Below, piece by piece: positions 1 to 8,604 of a stretch of 64,000 bases of DNA; within the stretch, counting starts at the first letter, position 1; each line of letters opens with the position of its first letter. Both the position numbers and the translations under genes were made by a program. Origin of the DNA: Rahnella bonaserana (GTDB taxonomy: Bacteria > Pseudomonadota > Gammaproteobacteria > Enterobacterales > Enterobacteriaceae); contig NZ_JAFMOW010000055.1 of assembly GCF_019049675.1 (NCBI RefSeq), positions 1 to 64,000 on the forward strand. The letters are read 5' to 3'. A model generated the notes under the pieces. The model searched no databases and was not told the origin of the DNA. It saw only the letters and a program-made list of their open reading frames with translations.

Positions 1-2
1 TT

Positions 3-122
3 TGCCTGGCGGCACTAGCGCGGTGGTCCCACCTGACCCCATGCCGAACTCAGAAGTGAAACGCCGTAGCGCCGATGGTAGTGTGGGGTCTCCCCATGCG
101 AGAGTAGGGAACTGCCAGGCAT
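3..122 (+). rRNA. rrf: 5S ribosomal RNA
   Basis: This is a full-length 120-nt 5S rRNA that matches the E. coli molecule almost base for base, including complementary ends (TGCCTGGCGG and CTGCCAGGCAT). The 23S gene must lie just upstream, outside the window. Two tRNA genes follow, which is the arrangement at the end of rrnC in E. coli. Confidence 0.98.
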
Positions 123-207
123 CAAATTAGTTCCTTTTCCCCTGACAAGGAAAATAACAGGAACAAACAGGTATCAGCCGTTTGCTGATGCGTGTGAAAG
201 AACCGGT

Positions 208-284
208 GGAGCGGTAGTTCAGTTGGTTAGAATACCTGCCTGTCACGCAGGGGGTCGCGGGTTCGAGCCCCGTCCGTTCCGCCA
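208..284 (+). tRNA. aspT: tRNA-Asp (GTC)
   Basis: This 77-nt cloverleaf has the anticodon GTC in the loop CCTGTCACG, a GGTTCGAGCCC T-arm and an encoded CCA end. It sits 85 bases after the 5S gene and is probably cotranscribed with the rRNA operon, as aspT is in E. coli rrnC. Confidence 0.97.
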
Positions 285-336
285 ATTATTTGATTATGCC
301 TGCTAATTTTAGCAGGCATAATGTTAAGCGTAATTT

Positions 337-412
337 AGGGGCGTAGCTCAGTTGGTAGAGCACCGGTCTCCAAAACCGGGTGTCGCGAGTTCGAGTCTCT
401 CCGCCCCTGCCA
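337..412 (+). tRNA. trpT: tRNA-Trp (CCA)
   Basis: This 76-nt tRNA has the anticodon CCA in the loop CTCCAAA, a standard T-arm and an encoded CCA end. It is the last gene of the rRNA transcription unit and is followed directly by a strong terminator. Confidence 0.97.
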
Positions 413-420
413 TATTGAAA

Positions 421-450
421 CCCTTCGCGAAAGCGAGGGGTTTTTTTTCG
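421..450 (+). terminator. Rho-independent terminator of the rRNA/tRNA operon
   Basis: An 8-bp stem (CCCTTCGC / GCGAGGGG, one G-T pair) with a GAAA tetraloop is followed by eight T residues. It lies 8 bases after the tRNA-Trp CCA end. Confidence 0.9.
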
Positions 451-818
451 TCTGTAATTTGTCCTCATTTCTTTCCGCGCTCATTAGTCCCCCAATAAAA
501 TCCCTTTCCTTGCCGGCTTTTGCACCATTTCGGCTCAATATGGCCCATTTTCCGGGTTGTTTTTTGTCATGTTTTGGCTGAATACATGCACTAATTGATT
601 GTTCTCCCTGTATGTGACCCCGCTCATGCTCCCTTTTTCCCATTGTACTAAACCTAATCATCGTCCTGTGACGACAAACCGCCCCCTGACAATATTGTTT
701 TCATTCTTTTTCCTGACGTCGTGTCGAGAGGGATGAACACTGAAGTCGGGTGAACGTCCTGGCCGTACCCTACGAGTCATAACAAAAAGTAGCTCAGACT
801 ACACGCGAGGAAAGAAAC
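451..818 (+). promoter_or_regulatory. Non-coding region upstream of ytfQ
   Basis: These 368 bases contain no convincing gene and must hold the promoter of the ytfQ operon. Visible elements are a 10-bp palindrome ACAATATTGT at 689-698 and a weak CRP-like site at 613-628 (TGTGA-N6-TCATG). A good ribosome binding site (GAGGAAAG) lies just before the ytfQ ATG. No -35/-10 pair stands out, so the promoter position is not assigned. Confidence 0.4.
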
Positions 819-1775
819 ATGTACAAACGCTTAATTGTGGCAGCAGCAGTGGCAACAGCACTTTGTGGCGCGGCTCAAGCAGCCCCGCTGGTTGTTGGTT
901 TTTCGCAGATCGGCTCTGAGTCTGGGTGGCGTTCTGCAGAAACAAAAGTGGCTAAGTCCGAGGCCGAAAAACGCGGTATTACACTTAAAATTGCTGATGC
1001 TCAGCAGAAACAAGAAAACCAAATAAAAGCCATACGCTCCTTTATTGCTCAGGGTGTGGATGCCATTTTCATCGCGCCGGTCGTGGCCACTGGCTGGGCT
1101 CCGGTTCTGACGGAAGCTAAAGAAGCCAAGATCCCGGTATTCCTGTTAGACCGTACTATTGAAGTCAGTGATCCTTCTCTCTACACCGCCGCAGTGGCCT
1201 CTGACAGCGTATATGAAGGTAAAGTGGCCGGAGACTGGTTGGTCAAAGAGGTCGCCGGTAAGCCATGTAATGTTGTAGAACTGCAAGGCACAGTGGGCGC
1301 GAGCGTTGCGTTAAACCGTAAAAAAGGCTTTGCCGATGCACTGAAAGCTGCGCCAAACGTCAAAATTATCCGTTCACAATCCGGTGACTTCACCCGCAGT
1401 AAAGGTAAAGAAGTCATGGAGAGCTTCATCAAGGCTGAACAAAACGGTAAAAACATTTGTGCTGTTTACGCCCATAACGATGACATGGCAATCGGTGCGA
1501 TTCAGGCCATTAAAGAAGCCGGTCTTAAGCCGGGCTCGCAGATCAAAATTGTTTCAATCGATGGTGTTCCTGACATCTATAAAGCGATGTTGGCTGGTGA
1601 AGCGAATGCTTCTGTCGAGCTGACGCCTAATATGGCAGGCCCTGCATTTGATGCTCTGATTGCAATGAAAAAGGATGGCACTCAGCCGAAGAAATTCATT
1701 CAGACTCAGTCTGCGCTTATCCTGCCGGATATGGCTCAGAAAGAATATGACATGAAAAAAGACATGGGTTATTAA
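819..1775 (+). CDS. ytfQ: Galactofuranose ABC transporter, periplasmic binding protein
   Basis: This 318-residue protein is the same length as E. coli YtfQ and collinear with it. It is a periplasmic type I sugar-binding protein that in E. coli binds galactofuranose and delivers it to the YtfR/YtfT/YjfF importer. Residues 1-21 form a signal peptide ending in a typical AQA-A cleavage site, and the mature start APLVVGFSQIGSESGWR is the family signature. The start is supported by a GAGGAAAG ribosome binding site. It is the first gene of a four-gene operon. A stem-loop separates it from ytfR, as is common where the binding protein is made in excess. In E. coli this operon lies elsewhere on the chromosome. 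Confidence 0.95.
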   Translation: MYKRLIVAAAVATALCGAAQAAPLVVGFSQIGSESGWRSAETKVAKSEAEKRGITLKIADAQQKQENQIKAIRSFIAQGVDAIFIAPVVATGWAPVLTEAKEAKIPVFLLDRTIEVSDPSLYTAAVASDSVYEGKVAGDWLVKEVAGKPCNVVELQGTVGASVALNRKKGFADALKAAPNVKIIRSQSGDFTRSKGKEVMESFIKAEQNGKNICAVYAHNDDMAIGAIQAIKEAGLKPGSQIKIVSIDGVPDIYKAMLAGEANASVELTPNMAGPAFDALIAMKKDGTQPKKFIQTQSALILPDMAQKEYDMKKDMGY

Positions 1776-1783
1776 GCCGGTTT

Positions 1784-1810
1784 ACCGGCTTGCTTTAGCG
1801 GCAAGCCGGT
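1784..1810 (+). other. Intercistronic stem-loop between ytfQ and ytfR
   Basis: A perfect 10-bp stem (ACCGGCTTGC / GCAAGCCGGT) with a 7-base loop lies 8 bases after the ytfQ stop. No T-run follows, so it is not a standard terminator. By analogy with other sugar ABC operons it may protect the ytfQ message from 3' decay. That role is inference. Confidence 0.65.
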
Positions 1811-1859
1811 AAAAATTATTCCCTTTTCGCCCCCTGGCGAATGCAGCAGGAGTAGTGAC

Positions 1860-3368
1860 GTGACGGATAATCCTGGTTCAGAAATACTGCTTGAAGTCCG
1901 CGGTTTATCCGTAGAATTCCCTGGCGTGAAAGCGCTGGAAAATGTCGACTTTAGGCTTGAACGTGGTGAGATAGTGGCACTGTTAGGTGAAAACGGTGCG
2001 GGCAAGTCCACGATGATTAAAGCACTCACCGGCGTTTATAAGCGATCTTCCGGGCAAGTCTTCCTCAACGGAAAGTCGATTGAACCTGTCAATACCGCCG
2101 ATGCCCAGTCGCTTGGTATCGGTACGGTATATCAGGAAGTTAACCTTCTGCCCAATATCTCTGTCGCTGCCAATCTCTTCATCGGGCGCGAGCCGACCCG
2201 CTTCGGCCTGGTTAATCAGCGCAAGATGGAACAACAGGCTGATGCACTTCTGCAAGGCTATGGCTTGCATCTGGATGTCAGCCAGCCACTCTCAACCTAT
2301 TCCATTGCTATCCAGCAAATCGTGGCGATTGCCCGCGCCGTCGATCTTTCAGCACAAGTCTTAATACTCGATGAGCCAACGGCCAGCCTTGACGCCAAAG
2401 AAGTCAGCATGTTGCTCGATATTCTTGTTCAGCTGCGTGACAAAGGCGTGGGAATGATCTTTGTGACGCATTTCCTCGACCAGGTTTATCGGATCAGCGA
2501 CCGGATCACTGTTTTACGTAATGGCAAACGGGTGGGATCTGAACGTACTGTTGATCTGCCACGTATCGATCTGGTGCCAATGATGCTGGGACACAGCTTT
2601 GATGAAAGCCTGCTAAAACGTACCGGGCACCGCAATGTGACGGGTGAGCCTTTGGTCGATTTCAAAGATTATGGTCGTCGTGGTGTTATTGAAAATTTCG
2701 ACCTGAAAGTGCGGCGTGGAGAAATCGTAGGGTTGGCCGGTCTGCTGGGATCAGGGCGAACAGAAACGGCGCAGCTGATCTTCGGTATCAAGGGACATGA
2801 CAGTGGCAGCGCGCAGGTCGATGGCAAACCAGAAACTATCAGTACCCCCCGCAAGGCCGCGAAACTTGGGTTTGGTTATTGCCCGGAAGATCGCAAAACG
2901 GATGGGATTATCGGTGCCGCCACAGTGCGTGAAAATATCATCCTTGCCTTACAGGCTCAGCGCGGCTGGTTGCGACCTCTGCCCATGAAAGAACAGCACC
3001 AGATAGCCGAAAAGTTTATCAAGTTGCTCGGTATCCGCACACCGGGTACGGAGCAGGAAATTCAGTATCTCTCCGGCGGTAATCAGCAAAAAGTGCTTCT
3101 TTCCCGATGGCTTGCGACCAATCCCCGGTTTCTCATTCTCGACGAACCCACCCGCGGCATTGATGTGGGGGCGCATGCAGAAATCATCCGTCTGATTGAG
3201 AAACTTTGCGATGAAGGGCTGGCCTTACTGGTCATTTCATCTGAACTGGAAGAGCTGTCGGGCTATGCCGACCGGATTGTGGTGTTGCGCGACCGTCGTC
3301 ATGTTACCGAAATCGAGCAGGCTGAAATCTCCGTGCCAGCCATTATGAAAGCCATTGCGGCGCAATGA
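1860..3368 (+). CDS. ytfR: Galactofuranose ABC transporter, double ATP-binding protein
   Basis: This 502-residue protein has two fused ATPase domains, like RbsA/MglA. Domain 1 (about 8-245) has a full Walker A at 43-50 (GENGAGKS) and Walker B LILDEPTASLD, but a degenerate signature before it (STYSIAIQQ). Domain 2 (about 255-500) has a canonical LSGGNQQ signature and LILDEPTRGID. Its Walker A position is GLLGSGRTE and lacks the lysine, which is the usual asymmetry of this family. The start codon is GTG, preceded by GCAGGAG. The gene is collinear with E. coli YtfR (500 residues). It energises import through YtfT and YjfF. Confidence 0.95.
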   Translation: MTDNPGSEILLEVRGLSVEFPGVKALENVDFRLERGEIVALLGENGAGKSTMIKALTGVYKRSSGQVFLNGKSIEPVNTADAQSLGIGTVYQEVNLLPNISVAANLFIGREPTRFGLVNQRKMEQQADALLQGYGLHLDVSQPLSTYSIAIQQIVAIARAVDLSAQVLILDEPTASLDAKEVSMLLDILVQLRDKGVGMIFVTHFLDQVYRISDRITVLRNGKRVGSERTVDLPRIDLVPMMLGHSFDESLLKRTGHRNVTGEPLVDFKDYGRRGVIENFDLKVRRGEIVGLAGLLGSGRTETAQLIFGIKGHDSGSAQVDGKPETISTPRKAAKLGFGYCPEDRKTDGIIGAATVRENIILALQAQRGWLRPLPMKEQHQIAEKFIKLLGIRTPGTEQEIQYLSGGNQQKVLLSRWLATNPRFLILDEPTRGIDVGAHAEIIRLIEKLCDEGLALLVISSELEELSGYADRIVVLRDRRHVTEIEQAEISVPAIMKAIAAQ

Positions 3369-3378
3369 GGAGATATCA

Positions 3379-4398
3379 ATGAGTAACAGGAGTCTGCCAA
3401 TGACGGGAAGACCGCGCAAAGTAAGATTTGTTTTTCCTAAGGGGGCCACGCAAATCGGCGCCTTTATCGCCATATTAGTGATCGACAGCCTTGTCGCCCC
3501 GGGATTCTTCTCTATTCATATTCAGGATGGCCGGCTGTTTGGCAGTCTGGTAGATATATTCAATCGCGGCGCGCCTGTAGCACTGCTGGCTCTTGGGATG
3601 ACACTGGTTATCGCGACCGGCGGCATCGACCTTTCCGTCGGGGCGGTGATGGCGATAGCGGGTGCGACGGCGGCGACCATGACCGTCCAGGGCTATCCGC
3701 TGGCGATGGTGTTGCTGGCGTCGGTAGGTGTTGGTGCGATATGTGGCTTATGGAATGGATTTCTGGTCGCTGTCCTGCAAATACAACCGATTGTTGCCAC
3801 GCTGATGCTGATGGTCGCCGGAAGGGGGATCGCACAACTGATCACCGAAGGGCAAATCGTCACGTTTGAACATAACGGTTTATCGCAGTTTGGCAGTGGT
3901 TCTCTGTTTTATCTGCCGATGCCGGTGATTATCGCCGTCGTCATGCTGGTACTGGTCTGGGCGCTGACGCGAAAAACGGCGCTCGGATTGTTTATCGAAT
4001 CCGTCGGCATCAACATCCGTTCTGCTTATAACGCTGGCGTAAACGCCCGTCTGGTACTGATTTCCACCTACGTTATCTGCGGTATTTGCGCTGCCGTTGC
4101 GGGCGTCATTGTTACCGCGGACATCCGCGGTGCAGATGCCAATAACGCCGGTTTATGGCTGGAGCTTGATGCTATTCTTGCCGTCGTCATTGGCGGAGGC
4201 TCGTTGCTGGGCGGACGCTTTAATCTGCTTCTTTCCGTCGTCGGTGCGCTGATTATTCAGGGGATGAACACCGGCATTCTGCTCTCAGGCTTTAAACCCG
4301 AATTCAATCTGGTACTGAAAGCCCTGGTGGTTCTCGCCGTACTGGTGGTTCAGTCACCCCGCGTCTCGCTCAGTAATCTGTTCCGGAGGAAGGGATAA
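3379..4398 (+). CDS. ytfT: Galactofuranose ABC transporter, permease subunit 1
   Basis: This 339-residue polytopic membrane protein of the ribose/xylose permease family is collinear with E. coli YtfT. The family signature GMTLVIATGGIDLSVGA lies near residue 85, and a second conserved stretch, ADIRGADANNAGLWLELDAI, lies in the C-terminal half. The ATG at 3379 is preferred over an in-frame upstream start because AGGAG lies 6 bases before it and overlaps the ytfR stop. It forms the membrane channel with YjfF. Its stop overlaps the yjfF ATG by one base (TAATG), so the two are translationally coupled. Confidence 0.95.
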   Translation: MSNRSLPMTGRPRKVRFVFPKGATQIGAFIAILVIDSLVAPGFFSIHIQDGRLFGSLVDIFNRGAPVALLALGMTLVIATGGIDLSVGAVMAIAGATAATMTVQGYPLAMVLLASVGVGAICGLWNGFLVAVLQIQPIVATLMLMVAGRGIAQLITEGQIVTFEHNGLSQFGSGSLFYLPMPVIIAVVMLVLVWALTRKTALGLFIESVGINIRSAYNAGVNARLVLISTYVICGICAAVAGVIVTADIRGADANNAGLWLELDAILAVVIGGGSLLGGRFNLLLSVVGALIIQGMNTGILLSGFKPEFNLVLKALVVLAVLVVQSPRVSLSNLFRRKG

Positions 4399-5384
4399 TG
4401 CTTAAAAGAAATCTGCCCCTGCTGATTACTATCGCGGTTTTTCTGGCCGGATACGCGTATTGCTTCACGCAGTTTCCGGGTTTTGCATCCACGCGCGTCT
4501 TCTTTGATTTACTGACGGACAACGCCTTCCTGGGCATTGTCGCGGTCGGCATGACGTTCGTTATCCTCTCTGGCGGTATCGACCTTTCTGTGGGCTCTGT
4601 CATCGCTTTTACGGGCGTATTACTGGCGAAACTGATAGGTGCTTACGGCGTTGCCCCCGGTTACGCGTTTGTCATTGTACTTTTGATGGGCGCGCTGTTC
4701 GGGGCATTGATGGGTTGGATCATTGATACGCTGAAACTGCCGGCATTCATCATCACGCTGGCGGGCATGTTTTTTGTGCGAGGAATGAGTTTTATCGTTT
4801 CGGAAGAATCGTTGCCGATTAACCATCCGGTTTACGATTTCCTCGCCAATTATGCCTGGAAAATGCCCGGAGGTGGTCGTTTCACTTTGCTGGCTCTGGT
4901 CATGCTGCTGGTGGTGCTGGGCGGGATTATTCTGGCACATCGCACGCGATTCGGTAACAACGTCTATGCCGTCGGCGGAAGTAACGTTTCGGCTGCGCTG
5001 ATGGGGGTACCGGTGCGACGTACCACGATTTATATCTACATGCTCTCAAGCACGCTGGCCGTGTTATCCGGCATCATTTTCTCATTGTACACATCTGCCG
5101 GTTATGCACTCGCAGCCAGCGGCGTAGAGCTCGATGCTATTGCTTCTGTTGTCATTGGCGGTACGTTGCTGAGCGGTGGCGTAGGCACGGTGCTAGGCAG
5201 CTTGTTTGGCGTGCTCATTCAGGGACTGATACAAACCTACATCACCTTCGATGGCACCCTCAGTTCGTGGTGGACTAAAATTGTGATGGGCGTGTTGCTG
5301 TTCATCTTCATCGGATTGCAAAAAGGCATGGGCACTTTCTGGACAGCCAGAAGAGCACGCCATCCGAGGCCTGAACCGTCCTGA
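4398..5384 (+). CDS. yjfF: Galactofuranose ABC transporter, permease subunit 2
   Basis: This 328-residue inner-membrane permease is homologous to YtfT and collinear with E. coli YjfF (331 residues). It carries the same signature, GMTFVILSGGIDLSVGS, near residue 55. It is the last gene of the operon and ends 11 bases from the stop of the convergent hdfR. An 11-bp stem-loop spans both stop codons. Confidence 0.95.
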   Translation: MLKRNLPLLITIAVFLAGYAYCFTQFPGFASTRVFFDLLTDNAFLGIVAVGMTFVILSGGIDLSVGSVIAFTGVLLAKLIGAYGVAPGYAFVIVLLMGALFGALMGWIIDTLKLPAFIITLAGMFFVRGMSFIVSEESLPINHPVYDFLANYAWKMPGGGRFTLLALVMLLVVLGGIILAHRTRFGNNVYAVGGSNVSAALMGVPVRRTTIYIYMLSSTLAVLSGIIFSLYTSAGYALAASGVELDAIASVVIGGTLLSGGVGTVLGSLFGVLIQGLIQTYITFDGTLSSWWTKIVMGVLLFIFIGLQKGMGTFWTARRARHPRPEPS

Positions 5385-5399
5385 AGCCGGACGGTTCAG
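5371..5399. terminator. Shared stem-loop between convergent yjfF and hdfR
   Basis: A perfect 11-bp stem (CTGAACCGTCC / GGACGGTTCAG) with a 7-base loop covers the end of yjfF and reaches the hdfR stop codon. There is no clear T-run on either strand, so it may act as a pause or 3'-end stabiliser rather than a strict intrinsic terminator. Confidence 0.5.
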
Positions 5400-6220
5400 A
5401 GATTAGTGATCAGCGGCGTTTTAAGTAATTGACGGATCAGAACCTGCTGATCGCTGGTTTGCAGCCAGACGGCGTACAGCGGGCGGATCACAGGCGGGAT
5501 CTCTTCATGCACCGACAGCTGCGGATATTCCTTCGCCCAGTGTGCGGGCAGGAAAGCGCAACCGCCGGTATTTTCCAGCAGCTGTCGTGTCAGATGCGCA
5601 GAAGTTGTGGTCAGTACCGGTTCCTGATCGCTGTTTTGCAGCTTTTCCTGCTGAGGGAAATCCGCACCCCATTCCAGTTTCACATACGGCGGATGTTCTT
5701 CCCTGACCGTTTTCAGAGATGAAAAAAGTCGTAACGAGAAATTACCTAACAGCTGGCTTGAGAGTTCATCCATCTTCGGTGGTTCAGTGGTGATCAGTAA
5801 ATCCAGTTGTCTTTCATGCAATTGTTTGACCAGAGACTGGCGAAGGGCGATGCGTGCCTCAAGTCTCAGTGTGCCGCGCTGCGTGTAAAGCGATTGCAGC
5901 CACGGTGTCAGATAGGCTTCCCAAAGCGAGGCCGTAGCGCCAATCGACAATTCAGTGTGCTGTAACGAACGCACCACCTCTTTTTTTGCCATCTGCCAGG
6001 TCGACATCAGATTCTCAGCATAAGGCAGCAGGCGTTCTCCTGCGGGCGTTAACCGGATATTGTTGCGATGCCGTGTGAACAAATTGGCGCCAAGTTGGGT
6101 TTCCAGTTGTCGGATACGAAAACTGACGGCCGATTGCGTCAGATAAAGAGATTCCGCCGCCCGACCAAAGTGGCGAGTTCTACTGACCTCCAAAAAGGTT
6201 TTCAGTAATTCCGTGTCCAA
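5396..6220 (-). CDS. hdfR: LysR-type transcriptional regulator HdfR
   Basis: The N-terminal winged helix-turn-helix (about residues 1-60) is nearly identical to E. coli HdfR, a repressor of the flagellar master operon flhDC. The C-terminal two-thirds is a LysR effector domain and is less conserved. The start is read as TTG at 6220, because GGAGAT lies 5 bases upstream and the resulting protein begins at the same residue ([12 protein letters not shown]) as E. coli HdfR. A TTG four codons further upstream lacks this support. At 274 residues the length is normal. It is divergent from maoP, as in E. coli. Confidence 0.93.
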   Translation of the reverse strand: MDTELLKTFLEVSRTRHFGRAAESLYLTQSAVSFRIRQLETQLGANLFTRHRNNIRLTPAGERLLPYAENLMSTWQMAKKEVVRSLQHTELSIGATASLWEAYLTPWLQSLYTQRGTLRLEARIALRQSLVKQLHERQLDLLITTEPPKMDELSSQLLGNFSLRLFSSLKTVREEHPPYVKLEWGADFPQQEKLQNSDQEPVLTTTSAHLTRQLLENTGGCAFLPAHWAKEYPQLSVHEEIPPVIRPLYAVWLQTSDQQVLIRQLLKTPLITNL

Positions 6221-6338
6221 AACTATCTCCAATATTTTTTGTCGTTAAGATTTAAATGTTTTGTTTTACACAATGTCAAGCCTAACTAATACTCCGCGCC
6301 ATAACAGCACGACCATGAGAGAATTAGGAGCGTGTCAG
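6221..6338. promoter_or_regulatory. Divergent hdfR-maoP promoter region
   Basis: These 118 bases separate two divergent genes and must hold both promoters. In E. coli the control site maoS, which organises the Ori macrodomain together with MaoP, lies close to maoP. I cannot identify the 17-bp maoS from this sequence alone. Confidence 0.4.
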
Positions 6339-6677
6339 ATGGCGGAAAGCTTCACCACGACAAATCGTTTTTTTGATAATAAACATTACCCTCGCGGGTT
6401 CTCCCGGCATGGCGATTTCACCATTAAAGAAGCGCAAATGCTAGAACGTTACGGCTTTGCCTTTAACGAGCTGGATCTGGGAAAACGTGAGCCTGCTACC
6501 GACGAAGAAAAACTGTTCCTGGAGGTTTGCCGCGGTACGCGTGAACCTGTGACAGATGCAGAAAAAGTGTGGAACAAGTACATTGTCCGCACCCGTCGTC
6601 CGAAGAAATTCCACACGTTGTCTGGCGGTAAACCGCAGGCTGACGCTGTAGAAGACTACACGGAAAGCGATGACTAA
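6339..6677 (+). CDS. maoP: Macrodomain Ori organisation protein MaoP
   Basis: This 112-residue protein is the same length as E. coli MaoP (YifE) and about 80% identical by eye. In E. coli MaoP acts with the site maoS to keep the origin region of the chromosome folded as one macrodomain. The ATG at 6339 is chosen because TTAGGAG lies 8 bases before it and the protein then starts [10 protein letters not shown] like the E. coli one. The in-frame extension upstream is not conserved. A compact terminator follows. Confidence 0.94.
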   Translation: MAESFTTTNRFFDNKHYPRGFSRHGDFTIKEAQMLERYGFAFNELDLGKREPATDEEKLFLEVCRGTREPVTDAEKVWNKYIVRTRRPKKFHTLSGGKPQADAVEDYTESDD

Positions 6678-6680
6678 TGA

Positions 6681-6704
6681 AACGGGGCGATGCCCCGTTT
6701 TTTT
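6681..6704. terminator. Bidirectional terminator between maoP and comM
   Basis: The stem AACGGGGC / GCCCCGTT with a GAT loop is followed by T residues on the plus strand. The comM stop codon lies on its right edge, so it can serve both convergent genes. Confidence 0.85.
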
Positions 6705-8238
6705 ATGCCAGACTCTTATGCAGAGTTAACAATAGCCTATCCATGCTCCGATAGCTCAGCGCCTCAGCAATATGCCGTCGTTCTATCGCCTCAAAACCAC
6801 CCAAATCAGCCAGCGTTCTCGCGACTTTCAGAATGCGATGCCAGGCTCTGACCGATAAACCCAGCTTATGCAGTACCTCTTCCAGAAACTCCGCGTCTGC
6901 TTTGGTTAACACACAATACGTTTCCACTTCGCTGCTGCTCAGATGAGCGTTGATTTTTCCCGCACGTTTTAACTGAATTTCTCTGGCGATCAGCACCCGT
7001 TCCCGCACGTGTGCGCTGCTTTCCCTCAAAGCAGGCGTATGATTTTGCTGACTCAAAATACCGGGTGGCAGGAGCGGGACTTCAATCGACAAATCGAACC
7101 GGTCGAGGAAAGGCCCGGAAAGCCGGCTCAGATAGCGTAAAACCTGCTGTGGCGGTGTGCGGTTGTGGATGCCCTGATAATGTCCGGTCGGGCTGGGATT
7201 CATCGCTGCAATCAGCTGCGCTCTTGCCGGATAGCGGACTTTCGCTCTTGCGCGGGAAATCGTGATTTCGCCGGATTCCATTGGCTGGCGCAAAGCATCC
7301 AGAACCTGCCGCTGAAATTCAGGCAGTTCGTCGAGAAACAATACGCCGTTATGGGCCAGCGATATTTCTCCCGGTCTGGGCAGCGAGCCCCCGCCGACCA
7401 GCGCACTCATCGACGTACTGTGATGCGGTGCCCGAAATGGCCGCACGCGTGAAAATCCGCCGTCTTCTTCCGGGTTATACACCAGACTGGCGATGGCCGC
7501 AGTTTCTAACTTTTCCTCATTGGTCAGCGGGGGTAACAATCCCGGCAACCGGCTCGCCAGCATGGTCTTTCCGGTACCCGGCGGTCCGATCAGCAATAAG
7601 TTATGCCCGCCTGCTGCCGCCACCTCCAGTGCGCGCTTGGATTGTTCCTGCCCGATGATGTCTGAAATGTCAGGCTGGTGTTCCGGAATAGTGGGGTGAG
7701 CGGGAAACTCAATGGCCGGCAAATTGTCTTCGCCCTGCATAAATGCGCAGACCTGCAACAAATGCCCGGCAACTTTCGCCACGCCCGGATCCAGCAGCGT
7801 CATTTCCGTTTGATTATTCTGCGGCAGGATCAATATCCGGCCTGCTTTCTGCGCTTCAAGTGCCGCCGGTATCGCGCCATTCACGCTGCGCAGCGCACCA
7901 GAAAGCCCGAGTTCCCCCAGAAACTCGTACTTCTCAAGCTTATCCCCCTGAAGCTGATCTGAGGCCACCAGAATCGCCAGCGCAATGGATAAATCATACC
8001 GGCCGCCTTCTTTAGGTAAATCGGCTGGCGCAAGATTTACGGTGATGCGTTTTGCCGGAAAGGTGAAACCGCAGTTGATGATGGCGCTGCGAACCCGATC
8101 TCTGGCTTCTTTAACGGTGGTTTCCGGTAAACCGACCAATGTGAGGGCCGGTAAACCGTTGCTGATATGTACCTCGACCGAGACGCCGGGCGCCTGAACA
8201 CCCAGTGAGGCGCGGGTATACACCACGGCTAATGACAT
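6703..8238 (-). CDS. comM: ComM/YifB family AAA+ ATPase (Mg-chelatase-like)
   Basis: This 511-residue protein matches E. coli YifB. The N-terminal ChlI-type domain (about 20-170) is followed by an AAA+ core with Walker A GPPGTGKT at 218-225 and Walker B VLFLDELPEF, and by a C-terminal Mg-chelatase subdomain. In naturally competent relatives ComM is a hexameric helicase that drives branch migration during integration of transformed DNA. Its role in non-competent enterics is unclear. It is convergent with maoP and shares its terminator. The start is ATG (MSLAVVYTRA). Confidence 0.95.
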   Translation of the reverse strand: MSLAVVYTRASLGVQAPGVSVEVHISNGLPALTLVGLPETTVKEARDRVRSAIINCGFTFPAKRITVNLAPADLPKEGGRYDLSIALAILVASDQLQGDKLEKYEFLGELGLSGALRSVNGAIPAALEAQKAGRILILPQNNQTEMTLLDPGVAKVAGHLLQVCAFMQGEDNLPAIEFPAHPTIPEHQPDISDIIGQEQSKRALEVAAAGGHNLLLIGPPGTGKTMLASRLPGLLPPLTNEEKLETAAIASLVYNPEEDGGFSRVRPFRAPHHSTSMSALVGGGSLPRPGEISLAHNGVLFLDELPEFQRQVLDALRQPMESGEITISRARAKVRYPARAQLIAAMNPSPTGHYQGIHNRTPPQQVLRYLSRLSGPFLDRFDLSIEVPLLPPGILSQQNHTPALRESSAHVRERVLIAREIQLKRAGKINAHLSSSEVETYCVLTKADAEFLEEVLHKLGLSVRAWHRILKVARTLADLGGFEAIERRHIAEALSYRSMDRLLLTLHKSLA

Positions 8239-8604
8239 GCTTTTTCCTTTGCTGTGAGATTTCCTGGGGGCAGCATGCCTGAGCCTGAAACACTTGCGGG
8301 GAGAAGATTTGCAGGATGCGTACTGGCGTGGAGAAATAGTTTGTAAGTCAGTGGATTACCACAGGCAGATGCGAGACATGCCGCAACCACAGCAATATTC
8401 ATTAACAGTTTGATGTGTCCGGAAACAAATTAGCCCGCTAATTAAGTTGCTGGTTATACAGGCTGAGGTGTTTAATTTAATTGTATTTAACAATAAATAA
8501 ACAAATACGAATCATTGATTAACATCTCGCGGCCTTACTGAGGGTTTTCCGGAACATCCCGGTGAGCGCATAACCTACAGCTATTCCGGAATAGGGATAC
8601 ACCC
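8239..8604 (+). promoter_or_regulatory. Non-coding region upstream of the MFS transporter gene
   Basis: These 366 bases contain no supported gene. The right half is AT-rich and probably carries the transporter promoter. Visible symmetric elements are the inverted arms GTATTT (8483-8488) and AAATAC (8503-8508), the perfect 12-bp palindrome TATTCCGGAATA at 8582-8593, and a partial copy TTTTCCGGAACA at 8545-8556. The last palindrome overlaps the ribosome-binding region of the transporter gene and could be an operator. Confidence 0.45.

Noticed and set aside
335-661. Minus-strand ORFs across tRNA-Trp and the ytfQ upstream region
   Set aside because: They overlap the tRNA gene and its terminator antisense, and repeat a known false product of tRNA antisense reading (ETRTRDTRF-like). 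They are not genes.
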